Assembly: GCA_019313825.1 (NCBI GenBank) | Contig: JAFDAM010000007.1 | Span: 1 to 47,429 of the forward strand | Source: Deltaproteobacteria bacterium | GTDB taxonomy: Bacteria; Desulfobacterota; DSM-4660; Desulfatiglandales; HGW-15 | Direction: 5' to 3' | DNA: 47,429 bases | Shown: piece after piece, positions 19,734-30,191 of the stretch | Layout: every line of letters begins with the position of its first letter | Position numbering within the stretch: position 1 is the stretch's first letter | Program-made: the position numbers and the translations under genes | The notes under the pieces: generated by a model | What the model was told of the DNA's origin: nothing | The model's database searches: none | What the model saw: the letters and a program-made list of their open reading frames with translations, nothing else

Positions 19734-21293
19734 ATGGCGAATGAACAGCAGAGACATGAGGAGAATAACAAGAAACATACCCAGGAGATACTGGATTCCC
19801 TGCCCTACAGGATCATGGTGGTCAACATGGATAAGACCGTTGATACGGTCAACCAGACCTTTCTCAATGAATACGGCCTTACAAAAAAGGATGTCCAGGG
19901 TAAGCTCTGTTATGAGGTCAGGCATGGCCTTAAAAGGCCCTGCAAGGAGGCTGGGAATATATGTTACATAGAAGATCGGCTTGAAGAGATAATAGAGAAA
20001 GGTATCTTCAGTACTATAACTGAAAGCACTGATGACAATGGAGAAACCCGTTTTGATGTGATCACCATAGCGCCCATCTTTGACGAGAACGGGAAGGTTG
20101 TCAAGATACTCGAAGCGTCCAGGGATGTGTCTGACAGGATCAGGCTGGAGCATAAGGCGCAACAATCCAACACCTTTCTACAAAACGTGATCCAGAGCGC
20201 TGTGGACGGCATCGTGGTTGTGGATACCAAGGGAAACGTACTCATATTCAATGAGGGCATGGAAAAACTGACAGGATATTCCGTGGATGAGATCATCTCC
20301 AGCGGCCATATTACCAGTTTTTATGACATAGATACTGCAAAAGAGAATATGAAGCGAATGAGGAGTGACAAATATGGTCCCTTGGGGAAATTAAATCCAA
20401 CAAGCATGACCATCACGACAAAAGACGGTGAAGAGATACCTGTCACTCTGACCGCCTCCATCATATCCATTGAGGGAAAGGAGATAGGGAGTGTCGGCGT
20501 ATTCACGGACATGAGGGAGATACTTAAGATGAGGAAGGACCTGGAAGAGGCCCATCTTCAGCTGGTTCAGTCGGAAAAGATCGCCTCAGTGGGCAGGATG
20601 GCCGCCGGCGTGGCGCATGAGATCAATAATCCCCTATCAGGCATCCTGCTATATGCAGAACTGCTCAGAGACAATCTTAAAAATGACCCCCAGAACCTCT
20701 CTGACGCCCAGGAGATCATTGATCAGACCCTGCGTTGTAAAAAGATCGTGGCAGATCTGCTTGAATTCAGCAGGCAGACAGTGGGCAATGTTACCTCTTT
20801 ACATCTTGAAGACCTGATAGACAAGTCCTTGAATATCCTGATCAATCAGGCCCTGTTTCAAGATATAGCAGTCAAAAGGGATATAGCCCCTGAAATGCCT
20901 GTCATGGCCGGTGACATGGGTCAGCTTCAGCAGGTTTTTACGAACCTCTTTATCAATGCCGCAGATGCCATGGGGGGCAAGGGGGAACTTTCGATCAAGG
21001 CCCGGTTTGATCAGGAAAAAGACCTGTTTTTTGTTACGGTCTCTGACACCGGGCCCGGTATACCCGCAGAACTCAGGGAAAAGATTTTTGACATATTCTT
21101 TTCCACCAAGCCCGTTGGCAGAGGTACAGGGCTGGGCCTGAGCATATCACAGAACATAGTTAAACTGCATGGAGGCAGAATCTCGGTCGAGTGTCCTTCC
21201 CGGGGGGGAACCAGTTTTGTGGTTGAGCTTCCCCTGGGATTCATAGGTCAACCTGTTGAGGAGCCGGTTTTTGTTGGATTGGATGATGAATGA
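19734..21293 (+). CDS. PAS-domain sensor histidine kinase
   Basis: PAS-like repeats, H-box RMAAGVAHEINNPLSGILLYAE, HATPase DTGPGIPAELREKIFDIFFSTKPVGRGTGLGLSI. Confidence 0.95.
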   Translation: MANEQQRHEENNKKHTQEILDSLPYRIMVVNMDKTVDTVNQTFLNEYGLTKKDVQGKLCYEVRHGLKRPCKEAGNICYIEDRLEEIIEKGIFSTITESTDDNGETRFDVITIAPIFDENGKVVKILEASRDVSDRIRLEHKAQQSNTFLQNVIQSAVDGIVVVDTKGNVLIFNEGMEKLTGYSVDEIISSGHITSFYDIDTAKENMKRMRSDKYGPLGKLNPTSMTITTKDGEEIPVTLTASIISIEGKEIGSVGVFTDMREILKMRKDLEEAHLQLVQSEKIASVGRMAAGVAHEINNPLSGILLYAELLRDNLKNDPQNLSDAQEIIDQTLRCKKIVADLLEFSRQTVGNVTSLHLEDLIDKSLNILINQALFQDIAVKRDIAPEMPVMAGDMGQLQQVFTNLFINAADAMGGKGELSIKARFDQEKDLFFVTVSDTGPGIPAELREKIFDIFFSTKPVGRGTGLGLSISQNIVKLHGGRISVECPSRGGTSFVVELPLGFIGQPVEEPVFVGLDDE

Positions 21294-22771
21294 TGGATGA
21301 TAAAGTAAGGATTCTGGTTGTAGATGATGAAAAAGTCGTGAGAGACGGATGCGATCGCGTGTTAACCGGCAAGGGGTATATTGTGCTGACCGCGGAAAAC
21401 GGTCAGCAGGCCATGGATAATCTTGGCAGCGAACCCGTGGATATCATTCTCCTTGACCTGAAGATGCCGGTCATGGGTGGGGAAGAGGTCCTTGACAAGG
21501 TCGGCCAACAGTACCCTGACATACCTGTTATTATCATAACAGGCCACGGCACCATTGACACCGCGGTGGAATGTATGAAAAAGGGCGCCTATGATTTCAT
21601 TACAAAGCCCTTTCAGGTGGACCAGTTTGTCATAATCATCAACAGGGCCGCTGACAAGAGGAGACTGGAACAGCAGGCCAGACGGTTTCAGGAACAGAAC
21701 GTGAGAAACCTCTACGACCTGGACCTGGAAAAGAGCCGGTTAAAGACCATCATCAACTGCATGGCAAACGGAGTCATGGTGACCAACCGTAACATGGAGA
21801 TCGTCCTGCACAACCCTGCCCTGATGAGGCTCCTGGAGATATCCGGAAAAATAGAAAACCCCATGCCCGTTACCCGGATAATTGAAAATGATTCTCTCCT
21901 AAAAACCCTTAAAGAGATGCAGTCCGGTGAATCCCCGGAAAACAAGTTAGTCTCACAGGAGATCAGGCTGGATAACAATACGATCAGGGCCATCTCTGCG
22001 CCGGCCATCGGACCGGATGACGGCGTGGTGGGTACTGTGACCGTACTTGAAGATATCAGCGCCTTTAAACAGCTTGATGAGATGAAATCAGACTTTGTCA
22101 ACATGGTGGCCCATGAGCTCCGCAGCCCCCTTGTCTCTATCAGGCAGCAGAACAGTGTGTTGGTGGAAGGACTGGCAGGTCCTTTGGCGGAGAAACAGGA
22201 GGAATTCCTGAAAAGAGGCGTGAAGAAGATAGATCAACTACTGGAGCTGATCAAAGAACTACTTGAGATAGCCAAGATCGAGGCCGGAAAACACGTTCAG
22301 CACCTCATACCGCTGGATATGGAGCAGATCATAAAGGATACAATGGCCCTTATGAAACCCAGGTCCGATGCAAAGGGGATTAAGCTCACCAGTAGTTTTG
22401 AGGATCTTAGACAGATTCATGCGGATCCCAAGACAATTGAAGAGGTCTTTACCAACCTCATAACCAATGCCATAAACTACTCCCCTGACAGCGGCACGGT
22501 GGATGTCTCCGCAAAAGGGCTCGGCGAATATATCGAAATAAAAGTGGCGGACACGGGAGTGGGAATTGTCCCGGAGGAGCTGCCCAAGATATTTGACAAG
22601 TTTTACAGGGTAAAACATCCCAAGACTCGAGAGGTCATGGGCACCGGGCTGGGCCTTGCCATTGTAAAGGGCATTGTTGATGCCCATAACGGAAAAATTG
22701 ACGTAGAGAGCGTGCCGGACAAGGGCACAACCTTCAGGATACTATTGCCGGTGATTGATACAGATGAATAA
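21290..22771 (+). CDS. Receiver-PAS-histidine kinase hybrid
   Basis: N-terminal receiver ILVVDDEKVVRDG...DIILLDLKMPVMGG; H-box DFVNMVAHELRSPLVSI; HATPase VADTGVGIVPEELPKIFDKFYR...GTGLGLAI. Confidence 0.95.
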   Translation: MMDDKVRILVVDDEKVVRDGCDRVLTGKGYIVLTAENGQQAMDNLGSEPVDIILLDLKMPVMGGEEVLDKVGQQYPDIPVIIITGHGTIDTAVECMKKGAYDFITKPFQVDQFVIIINRAADKRRLEQQARRFQEQNVRNLYDLDLEKSRLKTIINCMANGVMVTNRNMEIVLHNPALMRLLEISGKIENPMPVTRIIENDSLLKTLKEMQSGESPENKLVSQEIRLDNNTIRAISAPAIGPDDGVVGTVTVLEDISAFKQLDEMKSDFVNMVAHELRSPLVSIRQQNSVLVEGLAGPLAEKQEEFLKRGVKKIDQLLELIKELLEIAKIEAGKHVQHLIPLDMEQIIKDTMALMKPRSDAKGIKLTSSFEDLRQIHADPKTIEEVFTNLITNAINYSPDSGTVDVSAKGLGEYIEIKVADTGVGIVPEELPKIFDKFYRVKHPKTREVMGTGLGLAIVKGIVDAHNGKIDVESVPDKGTTFRILLPVIDTDE

Positions 22772-24131
22772 TGATATTAAAAAGATAGAACATGTCCTGG
22801 TCATTGATGATGAGGCGGTTGTCCGAAACGGTATAAGCCGGGCTCTTAAGAACAGGGGTATGACAACCGAACATGCCGTGAATGGCCGTGAGGCCCTTGA
22901 TCTTCTGAGCCGGAAGCCCTTTGATCTTGCGCTTTTAGATATACGGATGCCGGATATGGACGGCATGGAGGTCTTGAAACATATAATATCCAACAACCAT
23001 AAAACACGTGTCATCATGATCACCGGCTACCCCACCATCAATACGGCGGTTGATTGCATCAAGCTGGGCGCCCTTGACTACCTGATCAAGCCCTTTCGGC
23101 TGGATGACCTTGATGACGTCCTGTCAAAGCTGGACAATAGAGAAGATCCAACGGGGGGATTAAACGGGAACGGCAATAATAAACAGAAGATCCGCGAACT
23201 GAAGAACCTGATAATAGGCGAAAGTCGCTCCATGGGGATCATGTTCGAAAAGATCCTCAAGGTAGCCCCCACAGACAGTACGGTCCTTATTACAGGGGAG
23301 AGCGGGACCGGCAAGGAGCTTGTGGCCAATGCCATCCATGCCTACAGCGACAGAAAGGATAAGGAATTTGTCGCCGTGGACTGTTCATCCCTTGTGGAGA
23401 CACTGCTTGAGAGCGAGCTATTCGGCCATGTCAAGGGCTCATTCACAGGGGCCCTTCAGACCAAGCACGGGCTGTTTGAACTGGCCAACCACGGCACCTT
23501 CTTTTTTGACGAGATCTCCAACCTGAGCCTCAAGATCCAGGCAAAGCTTCTCAGGGTAATCCAGGAGAGGGAGTTCATGAAGGTGGGGGACCAGAAAAAG
23601 GTCAAGCTGGACATAAGGATCATATCAGCCTCCAACAGTGACCTGAAGAAATCGATCCAGTCAGGAGAGTTCAGGGAAGACCTCTTCTACAGGCTCAGCG
23701 TGGTGCCACTGCGTCTTCCGTCCCTGAGAAACAGGAAGAAAGATATCCCCTTGCTCTGCGATCATTTTCTTGAAAAATTCAGCCGGAAGATCAAGAAGCC
23801 CGTGCCCGAGATATCGTCAGAGGCCCTTGAGATCCTGAAGGACTATGCGTGGCCCGGAAACGTGAGGGAGCTTGAGCACACCATAGAGCGAATTCTGATC
23901 ATGGAAGATACGGATGTCATCAGGGCAAGGGACCTGCCCGCCTTTATCTCCCAGAGGCAGGGAGAGTTCCAGATGTTTTCTGAGGAGCCCTTTACCCTTC
24001 AGGAGCTTGAAAAGAAGTATATCCGCTTTGTCCTGAAAAGGACAAAAGGCAAAAAGACACTTGCCGCCAATATCCTGGGTATCAATAGAAAGACACTGGG
24101 CATGAAGATAAAAAAGTACGAGCTCTATTGA
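22755..24131 (+). CDS. Sigma-54 dependent response regulator (NtrC family)
   Basis: Receiver VLVIDDEAVVRNG; AAA+ GESGTGKELVANAIH, GSFTGA; C-terminal Fis-type HTH. Confidence 0.96.
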   Translation: MIQMNNDIKKIEHVLVIDDEAVVRNGISRALKNRGMTTEHAVNGREALDLLSRKPFDLALLDIRMPDMDGMEVLKHIISNNHKTRVIMITGYPTINTAVDCIKLGALDYLIKPFRLDDLDDVLSKLDNREDPTGGLNGNGNNKQKIRELKNLIIGESRSMGIMFEKILKVAPTDSTVLITGESGTGKELVANAIHAYSDRKDKEFVAVDCSSLVETLLESELFGHVKGSFTGALQTKHGLFELANHGTFFFDEISNLSLKIQAKLLRVIQEREFMKVGDQKKVKLDIRIISASNSDLKKSIQSGEFREDLFYRLSVVPLRLPSLRNRKKDIPLLCDHFLEKFSRKIKKPVPEISSEALEILKDYAWPGNVRELEHTIERILIMEDTDVIRARDLPAFISQRQGEFQMFSEEPFTLQELEKKYIRFVLKRTKGKKTLAANILGINRKTLGMKIKKYELY

Positions 24132-24179
24132 TACCCCACTGAATTTAGAAAAACAAGAGATCTATTCCCCATTCTGATC

Positions 24180-24392
24180 TTGCTTCCAATGCCATACACC
24201 GTTTTCTTACGGTCTGCTGAGATTTACAGAACATTACGTAAAAAAGGTATCACCATCCGAAAGTCAGTGGACTGTATAATCGCGTCCATTGCCATTGAAA
24301 ACGATATACCGCTTTTACATAATGATAAGGATTTTAATCACGTAGAAAAGCATATCAATTTAAAGACACTGCCGTTATCTCAGATGACGTAA
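24180..24392 (+). pseudogene. C-terminal remnant of a PIN-domain (VapC-like) toxin
   Basis: AEIYRTLRKKGITIRKSVDCIIASIAIENDIPLLHNDKDFNHVEKH is the second half of a PIN domain; the N-terminal half is absent. Confidence 0.7.
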
Positions 24393-24494
24393 TTATACAG
24401 CATGAGGTCTCCCCCCTATGCTTGATAAAGGCGCTAAAATCAATTCTTAACATTCGGCTTGACATTTCAAATTTGAATAAGTACAATTGTACAG

Positions 24495-24884
24495 ATGAAA
24501 ATTATCGCAGACACAAATACATTCCTGGCTGTGGCTTTAGAAGAGCCCGAGAAAAAAAAGATTGTTCAACTTACAGTCGGACATGATCTGGTAGCGCCGG
24601 AGGTTTTACCGTTTGAAATTGGCAACGCTTTAACGGCAATGATGAAGAAACGAACTCTTGAAGCCGATGAATTGACATCGGCCTGGGATATTGTTCAAAC
24701 TATACCCGTTGAATTACGCCAGATCGACATTCGATCTGCTTTGGAAATAGCATCCCGATTTAACATCTATGCATATGACGCATATTTCATTGAATGCGCT
24801 ATCAGCCTGCGCTGCCCATTATTGACTTTAGATCGAGAAATTAAAATAGTCGGTCAAAATATCGGTATAAATATTTTGGAGTAA
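24495..24884 (+). CDS. PIN-domain toxin, VapC-like
   Basis: MKIIADTNTFLAVALEEPEKKK...EIGNALTAMMKK...YAYDAYFIECAISLRCPLLTLDREI. Confidence 0.88.
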   Translation: MKIIADTNTFLAVALEEPEKKKIVQLTVGHDLVAPEVLPFEIGNALTAMMKKRTLEADELTSAWDIVQTIPVELRQIDIRSALEIASRFNIYAYDAYFIECAISLRCPLLTLDREIKIVGQNIGINILE

Positions 24885-24888
24885 GTGA

Positions 24889-25131
24889 ATGAAAGTCTAT
24901 ACATATTCAGAAGCTCGTCAAAAGCTTTCAAAGGTTCTCGACACCGCCCGATCGGAAGAGGTTATTATTAAACGGAGAGGGGGAGAAACCTTCACCCTGG
25001 TATTCAAAAAATTGTCTGAATCGCCCTTTGATGTCCCCGGAATAAAAACAAAAGCGACTACTAAAGATATTATTGATGCTGTAAGAGAATCCAGATCAAG
25101 AGCTGCCGAATCGGGTAGCCGGGGGTTTTAG
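24889..25131 (+). CDS. Phd/YefM-type antitoxin
   Basis: YTYSEARQKLSKVLDTARSEEVIIKRRGGETFTLVFK; 4 nt after the toxin gene. Confidence 0.82.
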   Translation: MKVYTYSEARQKLSKVLDTARSEEVIIKRRGGETFTLVFKKLSESPFDVPGIKTKATTKDIIDAVRESRSRAAESGSRGF

Positions 25132-25365
25132 CCCCCCAGCCCCCACAACACCCCCGATAAACCGGGATCTACGACCCGCGTGCGGGTCCGCACTGGGCGT
25201 TTCACAGAGCAAGCCGGACCGTGTCAGGCAGTAAATAAATACCTATAGCTCTTTGAAAAGCTGAAGGCATTCATCCGGGTTGGGCGATTCAATGACGTGC
25301 CCCATGTTCACTCCTCCTGTCGGACTCTCTGTGTCATGAGAACTCATAGATGCTCCTTTCCTTAA

Positions 25366-25686
25366 TTGGTAGCATATTGTGGATTGTACTGCGGCGCGTG
25401 CAAAAAATATCGCATAGAAAAATGCCCGGGTTGCCATGAAAATGAAAAGGCAGCCTGGTTTAAAATCCGGTCATGCTGCATTGAAAACCAATATGCATCG
25501 TGTGCTGACTGTAAACAGTTTGAGGATATAAATGACTGTAAGCTGTTCAACAACTTCATGTCAAAGTTCTTTGCACTCATATTTCGCTCTAACAGAGAAG
25601 CATGTATTCAACAAATTCGAGATATCGGAATCCAGGGTCATGCAGACTATATGTCTGAACAAAAACTTCAATCCATAAAGAGATGA
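25366..25686 (+). CDS. DUF3795-like Cys-rich protein
   Basis: VAYCGLYCGACKKYRIEKCPGCHENEKAAWFKIRSCCIENQYASCADC; TTG start, possibly N-terminally trimmed. Confidence 0.75.
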   Translation: MVAYCGLYCGACKKYRIEKCPGCHENEKAAWFKIRSCCIENQYASCADCKQFEDINDCKLFNNFMSKFFALIFRSNREACIQQIRDIGIQGHADYMSEQKLQSIKR

Positions 25687-25806
25687 GGAAGATGTCTCCA
25701 TTGAGCACTTTGTCAAACCGCCAAATCATTCATCGCGATGCACGAGCACTCCAATGCTCAAGCGCTAGTCGTTCTCATCTGTTTAATACTAAAGGGAGTC
25801 TGGAAA

Positions 25807-27057
25807 ATGGGTGAAAGGGATTTTTCCTTCATCAGGGAAATCAATTCAAAAATGTTCTATGGATATATCATAGTGGGGGCTGCTTTCCTCATCCAGCTAT
25901 CAACATGGGGAGTGCATTGCACCTTTGGTATCTTTTTTGTGGCCGTGGCAAAGGAATTCGCCTGGTCAAGGGTAGTTATTTCCAGCGCCTTTTCCCTGTA
26001 TCTGTTTTTAATGGGCATAATGAGCATTATTTCCGGGAGGATAAACGACAGGTTTGGACCCAGGCTGGTTATGAGCTTAAGTTGCTCTATTATAGGTTTG
26101 GGCTATTTCCTGATGTCGATGGTCAATGAGATCTGGCATTTTTACTTTTTCTATGGAGTAATAGTAGCAATAGGGATGGGTGGTGTAGATATCGCCACGC
26201 TTTCAACCATAGCCAGGTGGTTTGTCAAGAAACGGGGAATGATGACCGGCATTGTCAAAGCCGGAGCTGGCGCGGGCATGTTCATTTTACCTCCGGTTAT
26301 AAATTGGCTGATTTATACCTATGGCTGGAGAACAACCTACATTATTATTAGTGTCATGATATTCATAGGCAGCGTATCAGCGTCACAGTTTTTAAAATTT
26401 GCGCCCCGTGAGATGGGACTCAATCCTTATGGCGAGGAGGTCAATGAAAAAAGTTCAAACTCAGAGGATGATGGTTTTCTGTTCCAAAAAGCTATTTTGA
26501 CCATTCAGTTCTGGCAATTATGTGTGGTTTTCTTCCTTTTTCTTGTCTGTACCCAGATAATCCTGGTCCATTTGTATGCCCACATAGTAGATACGGGGAT
26601 TTCGGGTTCAGTAGCTGCGACTATCCTGGCTACTGTTGGTGGAGCAAGTATTGCCGGAAGGTTGATCATGGGAAGTGCTGGAGATAGGATTGGAAATAAA
26701 CCGGCAATGATCATTGATCTGGCCATCATGAGCGTAGCCTCATTTTTGTTGTTTTTCGCTGATGCGCCATGGATGTTTTTTATTTATGCATGTCTGCATG
26801 GTTTTTCACATGGGGGTTTATTTACATTGATTTCACCAATGGTGGCTGACCTGTTCGGCCTTGTTTCACATGGTATCATATTCGGTGTTGTCTCTTTCAG
26901 CGGCAATATAGGAGGGACAATAGGACCCATCGTGGCTGGCCGAATATTTGATCTGACAGGAAGTTACCAAACATTATTTATTATATTTTCTTCTGCAGCC
27001 ATATTGGGGACATTTATAATGGTTCTTATTAAAGATACTGAATTATCAACCGCATAA
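25807..27057 (+). CDS. MFS transporter (monocarboxylate/oxalate-formate antiporter-like)
   Basis: 12-TM-type protein, GRINDRFGPRLVMSLS; start re-assigned to ATG 25807. Confidence 0.88.
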   Translation: MGERDFSFIREINSKMFYGYIIVGAAFLIQLSTWGVHCTFGIFFVAVAKEFAWSRVVISSAFSLYLFLMGIMSIISGRINDRFGPRLVMSLSCSIIGLGYFLMSMVNEIWHFYFFYGVIVAIGMGGVDIATLSTIARWFVKKRGMMTGIVKAGAGAGMFILPPVINWLIYTYGWRTTYIIISVMIFIGSVSASQFLKFAPREMGLNPYGEEVNEKSSNSEDDGFLFQKAILTIQFWQLCVVFFLFLVCTQIILVHLYAHIVDTGISGSVAATILATVGGASIAGRLIMGSAGDRIGNKPAMIIDLAIMSVASFLLFFADAPWMFFIYACLHGFSHGGLFTLISPMVADLFGLVSHGIIFGVVSFSGNIGGTIGPIVAGRIFDLTGSYQTLFIIFSSAAILGTFIMVLIKDTELSTA

Positions 27058-27156
27058 AATGAATCTTCTTGCAATCGTAGGAAGCCCCGTAAAGGGAAAG
27101 CAACCGACACTCTGGTCGATAAGGCATTTAAGCTTGGCAAGAAACTTGTTTGAGTC
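27058..27156 (+). pseudogene. Frameshifted remnant of an NADPH-dependent FMN reductase/flavodoxin-like gene
   Basis: MNLLAIVGSP in one frame, then after an apparent 1-nt loss RKGKATDTLVDKAFKLGKKLV* in the next. Confidence 0.55.
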
Positions 27157-27198
27157 ATTTGAGAACATAGGTTTACATATCATATAAAGGAGAACGCA

Positions 27199-27912
27199 AT
27201 GGATTATGATACTTTTATGGAGCTGGTCAAAAAGAGGAGAAGTATTCGTAGCTTTAAACCCGACCCGATACCGGATGACTATATTGAAAAGATTATTGAC
27301 GCCGCTAGATATGCCCCTTCAGGTGCGAACTCCCAACCTTGGGAATTTGTTGTTGTGAAAAAAAAGGAGCTTAAAGACGCAATTGTTAAGCTCATTAGTG
27401 AAACCACCGTTCTTGCCCACAGAATGGAGCTTACAAGAATGGAAAAAGAAAGGTTTCCCTCATTTATTAAACCTCCGCAACATCCGCCCAGTTATGCTGA
27501 TGCGCCGGTATTCATTATTCTATGTGGTGATACAAGGACTAAGAACGCATACCCTTTAAGTGCTATTCTTAATCATGCAGACTCGATCTTTACCTCAAGC
27601 CTTGCAAGCGCCTTTCTTCATATGCATCTTGCAGTCACGACATTTGGCCTTGGCGCACAGTGGGTAACAGCTACCGGTAACCCATATGAGCAAAGTCTTA
27701 TAAAAGATCTACTGGGAATCCCCAATGAGATGATAATATATGACATGATGGTTCTCGGCTATCCCAAATCAGGTCCAAGGATAGGCAAACAGATCAGAGC
27801 AATGGAAGAGATGATCCACTATGACCAATTTGATATGTCTAAATTCAGGTCTGATGAAGAGGTAAAGGACTTTATCCATCCCCTCCGCTGGAAAAAAAAT
27901 GAGTCCGACTAG
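27199..27912 (+). CDS. Nitroreductase family protein
   Basis: FMELVKKRRSIRSFKPDPIPDDYIEKIIDAARYAPSGANSQPWEFVVV. Confidence 0.93.
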   Translation: MDYDTFMELVKKRRSIRSFKPDPIPDDYIEKIIDAARYAPSGANSQPWEFVVVKKKELKDAIVKLISETTVLAHRMELTRMEKERFPSFIKPPQHPPSYADAPVFIILCGDTRTKNAYPLSAILNHADSIFTSSLASAFLHMHLAVTTFGLGAQWVTATGNPYEQSLIKDLLGIPNEMIIYDMMVLGYPKSGPRIGKQIRAMEEMIHYDQFDMSKFRSDEEVKDFIHPLRWKKNESD

Positions 27913-28037
27913 GTGTTTTATAGAATGGGATTCTGCCATAACTGTGGCTTGAATACAGCTTACACCGGCCATTATGCGTAAGAACTAAAAGGTGAGTATT
28001 TTCACTCCAAAATCACATTAAGAGTAGAATAAAAACA

Positions 28038-28223
28038 ATGGAACATAAAGTCGCAATTGTAACCGGAGCAAATAATGGCATAGGATATGAATCTGCCAAA
28101 GCTATTGCGAAAAAAGATCACAACTTGAATTATGGAAGAAAACAGAAAGGATTGTTGGAATTTAACATCACCATGACGGCTGTCCAATCCCAAGTTCGTC
28201 GAAACAAACATCATAGGAGATAG
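28038..28223 (+). pseudogene. N-terminal remnant of a short-chain dehydrogenase/reductase
   Basis: MEHKVAIVTGANNGIGYESAKAIAKK (TGxxxGIG) then unrelated sequence and a stop. Confidence 0.75.
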
Positions 28224-28225
28224 AT

Positions 28226-28543
28226 ATGATTCAACACGCTAATGTGCAAACTATAGTCGGCCTGGTGGATTATCAAGAAAGAGCCGTTGTCAGCGCAACA
28301 TTGATCGAAAAGACCACGGGGACCGTAACCGTATTTGCATTCGATCAAGGCCAAGGGCTAAGTGAACACACAGCGCCATTTGATGCGATGGTCTGCATTC
28401 TTGATGGAAAAGCGGAAATCTCAATTTCCGGAAACCCGAACACCTTGGGACAAGGTGATATGATCATCATGCCGGCAAACGAACCTCACGCCCTAAAAGC
28501 TATTGAAAAGTTCAAGATGATGTTAATCATGATAAGATCGTGA
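28226..28543 (+). CDS. Cupin-domain protein
   Basis: FDQGQGLSEHTAPFDAMVCILDGKAEISISGNPNTLGQGDMIIMPANEPHAL. Confidence 0.88.
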   Translation: MIQHANVQTIVGLVDYQERAVVSATLIEKTTGTVTVFAFDQGQGLSEHTAPFDAMVCILDGKAEISISGNPNTLGQGDMIIMPANEPHALKAIEKFKMMLIMIRS

Positions 28544-28704
28544 TAGCATTAGAATCGAGAAAATAGGCCCATAAGTTCATAAGCATCCGAGAATAAAGGG
28601 GTTAAATACGCACTGGACCCGTTGATTATGTAAGCGAGTAATTAACGGATTTGGCAACGTCCCGAGATGACCTTACCCCTGGTTTTTTCACTAGTGCGGG
28701 TAAC

Positions 28705-30051
28705 ATGACAAAAATGGATCGACCTCATATTGTGATTATTGGTGGAGGATTTGGCGGCCTTCAGGCCGCACATTCTTTAAAATATGCTGAAGCCGATATC
28801 ACTTTAATTGACAAAAATAACCACCATCTTTTTCAGCCGCTTCTCTATCAGGTCGCTACGGCAAGTCTTTCACCAGCAGACATTGCTGCCCCTATCCGAT
28901 GGATTCTTCGAAAACAAAAAAATACAAAAGTTGTTCTCGGGGAAATCCTGGAGATTGATCGAAATAAAAACAGACTCAGGTTACACGACAGGGAGATGAG
29001 TTATGACTACCTCATTCTGGCCACAGGCATGACGCATTCATACTATGGAAATAACCAGTGGGCAAAATTTGCTCCCGGTTTAAAATCGCTTTCTGAGTCT
29101 ACTGAAATTCGCCGACGTGTGCTTCTTGCTTTTGAAACTGCTGAAAAATGCACAAACAAACTGTTCAGACAGAGTATTACAACGTTTGTTGTCATAGGTG
29201 GAGGCCCTACCGGCGTTGAAATGGCAGGCGCTATTGCTGAATTAACCAGGCTTAGTATGAAAGAAGATTTTCGAAATATTGATACGGGAAAAGTAACAGT
29301 AATACTTGTTGAAGCAGGTCCAAGGCTTTTACCTGCCATGTCTGAAAAATCATCGCAAAAGGCTAAACAGTCTCTGGAAAAACTTGGAATTCAAGTTCGT
29401 TTGTCTTCGCCTGTTGATGATATTCAAGAAACCTTTGTTAAAACTGGAGATGAACAGATAAAAACACGAAATGTAATCTGGGCTGCCGGTTTATCAGCCT
29501 CACCATTAACAGAAAACTTAGGTGTAGATTTGGACAGGGCTGGTCGGGTCAAGGTTAACCCTGAATTAACGGTTCCCGGATATGAAAATATATCTGTTAT
29601 AGGAGATCTTGCACATATCCAACAGGCCAATGGATCACTTGTTCCAGGTATGTCTCCGGCAGCTATTCAGGAAGGTCGCTGGGCCGCGAAGAATATTATT
29701 CGTAAGATGGCCTATAAAAACACCTTGCCTTTTGAGTATTCTGATAAAGGCTGCATGGCCACCATTGGTAAAGCGGCAGCTGTGGCAGATATAGGGCCGT
29801 TTCAATTTTCCGGAGTGTTGGCTTGGATTATATGGTTATCTACTCACATCTTTTTTTTAATAGGTTTCAGAAATCGCCTAGTTGTAATCTTCCAGTGGGC
29901 ATGGGCCTATTTTACAACACAACGTCATTCGCGCCTTATCACACATCCATGGCATTTCTGGGAACCGGGTATTCCTGATAAACAAATTTCTCGAATGCCT
30001 GGATGCTATTGTGAAATTTCAAAAGATGGAAGTGATTGCTTTAAAAAATAA
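28705..30051 (+). CDS. ndh: Type II NADH dehydrogenase-like NAD(P)/FAD oxidoreductase
   Basis: HIVIIGGGFGGLQAAHSL...LIDKNNHHLFQPLLYQVATASLSPADIAAPIR; start re-assigned to ATG 28705. Confidence 0.9.
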   Translation: MTKMDRPHIVIIGGGFGGLQAAHSLKYAEADITLIDKNNHHLFQPLLYQVATASLSPADIAAPIRWILRKQKNTKVVLGEILEIDRNKNRLRLHDREMSYDYLILATGMTHSYYGNNQWAKFAPGLKSLSESTEIRRRVLLAFETAEKCTNKLFRQSITTFVVIGGGPTGVEMAGAIAELTRLSMKEDFRNIDTGKVTVILVEAGPRLLPAMSEKSSQKAKQSLEKLGIQVRLSSPVDDIQETFVKTGDEQIKTRNVIWAAGLSASPLTENLGVDLDRAGRVKVNPELTVPGYENISVIGDLAHIQQANGSLVPGMSPAAIQEGRWAAKNIIRKMAYKNTLPFEYSDKGCMATIGKAAAVADIGPFQFSGVLAWIIWLSTHIFFLIGFRNRLVVIFQWAWAYFTTQRHSRLITHPWHFWEPGIPDKQISRMPGCYCEISKDGSDCFKK

Positions 30052-30191
30052 CTGGATCAGGTCTTCATTTCTGATAGAATGAATGGGTGAAGAGAGTGAA
30101 CAGAGAAAGACTTCAGATATCATGCCTTATATTATGCGCGGGGCTTCTTCTAAGTATTATCTTTATGCTTCAAAATAGGGAATAGAAAAAT

